A stretch of 64,000 nt of DNA, taken from assembly GCA_934045075.1 (NCBI GenBank), contig OW203724.1:2286501-2350500 (forward strand), read 5' to 3'. The stretch comes from Yponomeuta sedellus (taxonomy: Eukaryota; Arthropoda; Insecta; Lepidoptera; Yponomeutidae). Below are positions 42,601 to 51,600 of the stretch, piece by piece. Numbering within the stretch: position 1 is the first letter of the stretch; each line of letters starts with the position of its first letter. The translations under genes were made by a program, and so were the position numbers. Under the pieces are notes generated by a model. The model was not told the origin of the DNA. It did not search any database and saw nothing but the letters and a program-made list of their open reading frames with translations.

Positions 42601-45600
42601 GGACTTTGAAAGTTTGGAGCTTTTGTCCATTTTTCTCCTAAAATGGACTGAAATGGTCACCTAGTTTGACTACTATCGTTCATTCAGCCGCAGTTTCTGT
42701 GCTATTTTAAATAAAACCTTCATTTCATTTTAATGGTCGCGTTCACAATGGACGATATTATCATCGACGTATATCAATCAGCATGTACCTAACCGTACAC
42801 TGCTGGACATAGGTCTCCCCTAAGGCAATCCACTACCTTCTATCCCCGACCATCCTCATACTCACTAGGCGTGATCGTTGCAAAGACGAACAGTTTTATA
42901 AGACCGTTTTGTGTTCCGCGACGATAGGACCGTTTTACGTTTCATTCTAAAGCAGTGCCAGCGTTTGTTCGTCGCGAGACCAGTCCTTAAGATTGTTTGA
43001 TGCGGATATGTCCTTTAGTGCTATATTAATAGAGCCTAGAATGTAATGAGATCATTGCGACGTCTTCGTCGGCTCCTTGCTCGTTCCGTTCGTTTTGGTC
43101 TGTGATACAATAAAGTAATCTTTATGTCTATGAGTATACAGTGTAATATCGTGTAAAACAACTTATTTTTTCCGATGTTTCGTGATTTCGTCTCGTTCGC
43201 ACTCGTTTGACCGTCCTCTGCGCCTTGCTCGTTCGCATACAATGAGTTGCGAAAGAGGACCGTTTCGAGGACTTGTTTTCGTTCCAGAAAAAACGGTTGC
43301 GTTTCGTCGTCGAAAAATCGGACAACGACCCACTCCTAATACTCACCCAGTCGCTGCCAACAATTTGCCCCAGAGCGATTTCGATAACAACCCTTGTATG
43401 TCCCCACTGCCGAGGCCCGGGTCTCTTCCTGCATAGCAGGCCATACTCCACCAAGGGGGCAAGACCGGGTTGGTGGAGGATTGTAAGACAGTGGCGGGCT
43501 TTACTGTCAGGAGTTATTAAGCCGCCCGTAGCGCGTCTGACATGGCTTAACGACTGCCATTACATGACAGCCGGCACCAGCGGCTTAACGTGCCTTGCGA
43601 AGCACGGAAGCGCTCGGAAAAAAGCCGGTAGTCACGGGACCGTCACCCATCCTGCACCTAACCGCGCCTAGGACGTACTCAATGAGCCCATGGCTGGCGC
43701 ACCCTGGGCAACATTCAGCGAGTCCCTTACGCTGATTGGCAAATCCTTTCACCACGAAGGCCTGCCATCGACACGATAAGAAGATAAGGTATATTTGAAA
43801 GTATCTTATAATAACTCAGCTCTTGAATTGTCGTTCTGCGAGGGAGTTAAGCCCGTTCTATCTCTCTAATAAAAGACCAGTGCCCTACAATGGGACAAAT
43901 ACAAGCTATATTATTATTGGAGAAATCAAAGATTTTTTTAATAAACTAGCTGACCCGGCGAACTTCGTACCGCTTTACAGTCGATTCTTTATTTTTTTTT
44001 ATTTTCTCTCCGTAAGAACCATCCTCGCAGTTCAAGGAATAGCCTTAAAACAGAATTATCGAAATCGGTTCAGCTGCTCTCGAGATTTGCACTTCAACAC
44101 ATTCAGCGATTCATTTTTATATTATAGAAGATATAACCTCGAAATACTAAAGAGGGTTTACGAATTGTGTTCACAGCTACAAAAACTTACCTCCACTTGT
44201 ACCTCCGGGTGAAATACCTACTCATAGCCGAAAATCCAACGCAGCTAATATTCACCATAAACTTAAATAGTTACAACCATTAGAACCTAGGTACTTAAAC
44301 AGTCTGCGTGAATCAATTGCTCAACCGGATGCAACAAGATTACACTGAAAGATAATTTATGCACATGCAAAAACATGATAAGTTTTATTTTCTATTCTAT
44401 TTACCTACCTATATACTAGCTGACCCAGCGAACTTCGTACCGCCTAACAGACGATTCTTTAATTTTTTTTTATTTTTCTGTCTGTAAGAACCATCCTCGT
44501 ACTTGGGAATAGGAATATTCTAAAGAATTAGCGAATTCTATTCAGCTGCTCTCGAGATTTGCGCTTACAAACACATTCAGTGATTCATTTTTATATTATA
44601 GAATATATCTATCTAAAAAGCGATAGCCTCTGTGGGGCACTGGAAAACCTGAGACAAATGTTAATATTTTATTCATTACAAAGGTAAACATCCCACCATA
44701 CCTGCTGCGCCAGTATCTCCTGCTGGTCGGAGTTGACGCCAAGGCAAGCGCACGCCACTGAGAACTGCACCAGAAATAGCAGGAAGAGTATCACCATATA
44801 CTGACACAAAGTTAAGGAAGCGCAAACATAGCCTTGATACATTCTCTTATTACCTAGCTAGTCTTCTAAGACCATTATGTGACTGTTGCAATATGTAGTA
44901 GGTAGTTACATTACTTACATAAGTCAGCCCAATCACATTTTGCTGACCTCTCTTTTGGATATTATGTGTCAGTTGGTACTGTTATTATTAGTAGATGGTA
45001 GCTCAGTGGGTAGCACAATGGACTCGCAAGCGAGAGACCCAGGTTCGAGCCCCAGTGTGGGCATGTACCGATGACTTTGTTTAATTTCAAGGTTATGTAC
45101 ATTTGCGAATTTGTAGTCGCAATATCACACGCTAACGGTGAAGGAAAACATCGTGAGGCAACCTGCAGCTTGGTCGGCTGTATTGACTAGTTTTTCCATG
45201 GGCTACGCCTACTAAGTTGTCAGGATGGTATAGTTGCTGGGCAAGCCTACACCATCAAACCCATGTCCCAGGCACTGCAGCAAATGAGTGGTCCCTTCAC
45301 CCATCTAGTGTGAGTGAAGATGCCACTGGACGCTGTATTAATCAATTCTAAGGTATTCATACATAAAATGAGTACCTCTCCAAACCTTTTATATTGAGAT
45401 TATTCTCATAAGTATTTATAAAATCATATTCCCACAATCCATTTCATTTAATGTAGAAAATTTATTTAATAAACTAGACCACGCCACAAAGCATAATCAT
45501 TTTGTATTTCAGATATATACAATAGCAATACATCCCATCCCAATGCAATGCACAATATCTGTTCATCTTAAAAAGGATACGAAAAATAACATCACTTGGT

Positions 45601-48600
45601 GATGCTTGACGGCCCCAGCAAGGCCTAAGATCGAGATGAGGATGAGGAACACCCCACAGGCCAGGATCCCACCCACTATCGGCAGATTGGTCACTAGCGA
45701 CGATGCCTGCCCATACACAGCCACTGAGATCAGGATGGACGCCACCACCTGTTGAAATAAATACATTAAGAATAGAAGGCTAAATGACTCAATTTAGTCT
45801 TGAAATGTCAAAATTGAGAAGAGTCTCTCTTAAAAGGCTTAAAAGACAGAGTCCTTTCATCACTAATTGGCGGTCTATATAGCTAAAAGTGATCTCTTAT
45901 AGAAGAAGGCTGAGGTCGAGGCAGTATACCATTACAGGTTGATATCTGTTAGAAAGAGGTTTGCAATGGTTTCACTTCAGACTGGCTGGTATGATAGGAT
46001 GAAGGATGTTTGAATAGAATGAAAGCTATGTCTCATCCGTGAAGATTTGTGGCAGTACACGAGCTCTACCCCAGATCCTTCAGATATAGCCGGAGTGAAG
46101 CAAGATCAAAAGGCGCGAGCAAAGATATGTCTATATTTAATGCCGCATTGCCTGGTACACGTAAGGAAGTCTAAAACTGCTAAAGAAGCGTGGGATGCGC
46201 TCAAAGCCGCTTTTGAAGACAAAGGATTAAACAATCGATGCAGACTGTTATCTTCACTCGTGAATTTAAAACTTGAGCAGTTTTCTTCGGTCAGAGAACG
46301 ATACGTAACGCAGGTAATGTCGACGTCACAGCAACTGCTAGACTTAGGCAAAAAAATTGACGATGAATTGCTGGCAGCGTTACTCCTGCAGGGATTAACG
46401 CCGGAATTTCAACCAATGCGACTGACTATCGAGAATTCTAACGTAGAATTAACAACGGACTATGTAAAGAACAAACTTTTTCAAATGAAAGAATATTTTT
46501 CTGGAAAACCCACTACTACATCGGCACTACTTACAAATAAAAACAACACAAAACTAAGCCTAAGAGGAAGGGCAAAGAGATACAATGTTTTATTTGTAAA
46601 GGACCACACAAAGCACAAGCATGTCCTCAAAATCCAAATAACAAGAAGGAGTCATTCAATAACCTTGCTATGGCTACAGTTGGAAAGACCAAAGAAGAGG
46701 AATGGGTCATCGACTCTGGTGCCTCTACACACATGACCAATAGAAAGGACTGGTTTGAAGACTTCAAGGATTTTAGTATTAACGATCAAGTGCTTGTAAC
46801 GTGTGCAGATGGAAATAAGGTGTATGGTGAGGGAAAAGGTAAGGTTGAATGTAAGTCGCTGGGGTTGACCGTGAGTAATGTGATGTATGTTCCAGAGTTG
46901 CATACAAACTTGATGAGTGTAAGTGCTATAGCGGATAGAGGTTTCGTTTCAGTATTTACTGATAAAGGATGTGAGGTTTATAAGAAAGGAGAATGTGAGG
47001 TGAGGAAAGGCAGCAGTAAAAGGTGTAAAAGAGAAAGGCGTATATAAACTTAAACAATGTTTACAGAATACGGCACTAAGCACTACTGGCAGTCGAGAGG
47101 CGATACTATGGCATCAGCGGATGGGACATCTTGGTATGCGCATCCTCCTCCTCCTTAGAGATAAACTCGCAACTGGGGTAAGTTTTCCTAAATCTAGCAA
47201 TAAAATCGATTGCGTAGCTTGTGTCATGGGAAAGCAAACCAAGCAACCTTTTCCAAAGAAAGGTGGTACTAGAGCCAAAGAGACATTAGAATTGGTGCAT
47301 TCAGATGTTTGCGGACCGATGGAAAATGAGTCTTTTAGAGGTTGTAAATATTTTTTGACGTTTATTGACGATTGTACGCGGAAAACTTTCGTTTATTTTC
47401 TGAAACAAAAAGGGGAAGTTTTTGGAAAATTCAAAGAGTTTAAGGCGTTAGCAGAGAATCAAACGGGCAAGATTGTGAAGACGATTAGGACCGACAATGG
47501 AAAAGAATTTGTCAATAAGCAGATGGATGAATACTTAAGCCAGAACGGAATTCAACATCAACTTTCGGTGGAGTACACTCCAGGGCAAAACGGAGTAGCA
47601 GAGCGTGCTAATCGTACTATTTGTGAAAAAGATCTATGCATGATTCAAGAAGCAGGACTTGAGAAGAAGTTCTGGGCTGAAGCTGTTCACCATGCAGTCT
47701 TCTTGAAAAACCGATCGCCAACGATAGCTGTCAAAAGCAAGACACCGGAGGAAGCTTGGACTGGAAGAAAGTGTGATCTGAGCATGATCAAAACTTTCGG
47801 ATGCAAGGCTTTCATGCATATTCCGAATCAAAAGAGAAAGAAATGGGATGCAAAAAGTAGAGAACTTGTGCATACAGGATACTGCGATAGTTCGAAGGCT
47901 TATCGACTGGTAGATCCCAAAACCGGACAATACTACAAAGCGAGAGACGTCGTATTTTACGAGAATGAAAAATTTTACGGCAGTACAGAACATTTGAGGA
48001 AATTTGACGAACCGTTTTCAGGGCCAACGGACACTATTGCTCCTTTAGAAGTTCTCAATGTACCAAATCATGAAGGAACAAACCAAGAGGTTTCAGCAAA
48101 CGAAGAAACACAGCATCGAAGAGTCGATACTGAGCAAGCTAACATTCCTTTACAAAAAGAAAGTCAGCAGCCATTGACAAGAGATGAAGTGAATGAAAAT
48201 GAGAGTTTGTGTATACCAGCAGACAGTAACCACGAGGGTGAAGAGTACTTATCTGCTGAAGAAGACAATGAACAAGATAGTGGTCGGCGATATCCATTAC
48301 GCAACCGATATCCGTTAAAACCAAAAGATTTTCAGAACTTCATTCTTTACCAAGCAACGGAATCAAGAGATGATCCAAGTACTGTTGAAGAAGCTTTGTC
48401 TAGGAATGATAGTGCTAATTTATATGAAAACGTCTCGCGACTGCTTGTTGTACAATACTTTCACACAAATCCACAACATTGAAGTGTATTATTATTAAGC
48501 AATCATTCATATAGCCACACCAAAAGCTCGGACTTAAATAACCAAAAACATACGTTTTTATCGATGAGAAAATAATCTGTCCGTTCAAATTTGGAATATT

Positions 48601-51600
48601 ATGTAGGTAGTAGTAACATTTCTTACAAAACATTTTTATCAAAACACTCGATTCTAACATATACGTGTTAAGCCACAATTCACTCAGTATTAGTTGCAAG
48701 TAAGCAAACAAATAAGGATCGTGTAAAACTGAAATATGTTCAAAGCTTATCACAAAGGCATCACTTATCGGAGAATGTAAGTACATAGAGTATAGTGATG
48801 CACAGAGGTTGCACTTCGCCAATAGAGTAGTGCATATACCCAGTAAAATGGATCGACAAAAAACCAAGCAAACACCGAACGATACACAGAGAGCACTAGT
48901 CCCTCCCAATTTTCGTAATTTCATTTTTTGAGCGAACAGTAAATGATGGTGAAGTATCATTTTTACGGACATGTATAACGCCGTACCGGATCCACACATA
49001 TCTGTAGGCGTGTGATTTAGCTGGTTGGCGTACTTCTCAAAACAATATTTTGTTTTTCAGCGTCAGATGTTCGTTCAAGTATATTCTCCTGGCATCTCCC
49101 GAGACATTTATGGCTTCAGTAGTGATACCTTTGGCCAAACGATATGCCGCAAGCACATTATCACGTATCACCTGTGACGCAAATTTGACGATGGCATTTT
49201 TCAGATGTTGGTTCTTCGGATCCCCGTGTGGGACGCGGTGAACTGTCACTATGTCACTGGGGGCAATGGGGTGCTTGATTGCACAACCGATATTTTGAAC
49301 GATATCAGGTAAAGATTCACCTCGTCTCTCAGGTAGATTACCAATCTCGATATTGCATTGACGGGACCTTTGTTCCATTACTTCCAGTTTCTCATTCAGA
49401 TCGGCGATCTGCCTTTCAAATTGCTCCAGCTTACATACCCTTCCATCCAAGCTCTTGACATCACCTTCTATAGACGCGATTTTTTTAATCAGTAAATCAT
49501 GTTGAGTACTCATAAACTCGACGGATGCCTTTAAGTCGGCAAAGTCTTCCATCATTTTGGACATCTTCGCATCTTGCTTTGTAAACCAACCCTCAAGCAT
49601 TTTGCTTATTTTATCTTCAAATGCCTTCAAGTCTAAGGGACGGGTTCTCGAAGTGACGAAGTCCGGCGTCAGTCCCGGCATGTCGTCACCCGGGGAAGAC
49701 TGGCAGTCAAAAGTAACATTCAAGCTATTTCTTTCCCAGACAGTGAACCCTCTGTTTCTTTTTTATACACTATGGCTGTGACGCGCGCAATCGGTAGCGG
49801 GTAGAAACGCGGACTGAGAAAATGCAATTCAGAAATGCAATTGAGGAAGAGCTGGATTCATTAAAGAAAAATAAATCCTGGATTTTGGAAAAGCCGCCAA
49901 CTAAATGCAATGTGGTTGATTGTAAATGGCTATTTAAAATCAAAGAAGAGCCGGGAAATAGAACTCGATACAAGGCGAGATTAGTTGCGCCTGGCTTCAG
50001 CCAAAGATGGAAGGTGGACTATGACGAAACATTTGCACTGGTTGTACGGCATAGTTCAAATTCAATTCAAATTCAAATAATTTTATTTCAACGTAAAGAA
50101 TTTACATTCTATTTGCTGAATGTCAATGTACAATGTAAAGTGTAAGCCGCCGCCTTCGGGCCGTATTGTAGTGGAGAAAAAGGCAGCGGAAAAAAAAACT
50201 CCACTCTGACCATCTTTTCTCAAATCATCTTAAAACCAAATACATCAGTTGCCATATGTAAACCTAATAAGATTTCATGACTGCCATTAACAACCCCAAA
50301 TGCCAAAGCATTAGTCAAATGTCTCACAATAATAGGGGAAAACATAAGTGCTGCGGCCAGACACACGAACAGCACTCGTTCACGAGCATAACGCAGTGCT
50401 CAGCCATCATCAGTCTCAACCATTTTGGAGGGAGATAGATGACCCGAACACCACGCTACCATTCGAATGACCTTTAGCAAACTTGCAGTTAAGTTTTTGT
50501 CAGTTATATAAGGTATCATATAGTTATTAATATGCAATCACGTCGTCTGTACACACTTGTATTATAAAATATATGTTATACTTAGTTATACTTAACAATA
50601 AAATCGCGGTGGAATTGGTTTACTACCACGGATTAGGATCGTTTATATAGTCGTCTATTCTATAATATGCCTTTTTACATAGCGAATTTTTAATGAAAGT
50701 TTTAAATTTATTTTCAGACAAGCATAGAACACGTTCTGGAATTTTGTTGTAAAAACGAACGCAGTAACCTACAAATGATGTGCCTACCTTGGCTAATCGG
50801 GATTTAGTACAAGCAACCTTGTTTCTATTCCTTGTGTTTACGTTATGAACTTCCCTATTTAATTTAAACATTGTTATATTTTTTCGGACATACATTTTAT
50901 TATCGAATATATATTGGCAAGCCAGTGTAAGAATGCCTATTTCTTTAAAACGCTCCCTTAGCGATTCTCTACTGTTTAAGTTGTAAATAGCTCTTATTGC
51001 TCTTTTTTGCAAGACAAATATGGTTTCTATATCTGCTGCCCGTCCCCATAATAACAAACCATACGACATGACACTGTGAAAATAACTAAAATAGACCAGC
51101 CTCGCCGTCGACACGTCTGTAAGTTGTCTAATTTTTCTGACTGCAAACGCTGCTGAACTCAACCGACCCGACAGTTTTCCAATATGCTGACCCCATTGCA
51201 GTTTTGAGTCTATCGTTATACCTAAAAAAGCGTGGACTCTACCAGCTCTAGCCTCTCACCAGATATTTTTAAACTCGTGTCAACATTTTTAACATTGGGT
51301 AGTGAGAATTTGATGCATTTTGTCTTTTTTGCATTTAGCATCAGATTGTTTATAGTGAACCAGTTTAGAATAGTAGATAAAGCATTGTTTACATCGTCTA
51401 CATTACTTATACCTCTCTTTACTTTAAAAATTAAGGAAGTATCATCTGCAAACAACACTATCTGCGAAAGCTTTTCTACTAGGTAGGGCAAATCATTTAT
51501 ATATACCAAAAAAAGGAACGGACCCAGTATAGAACCCTGAGGGACTCCTACTTTTACATCAGAACCCGAGGATTTAACTCTATTAATATCAACCTTTACA

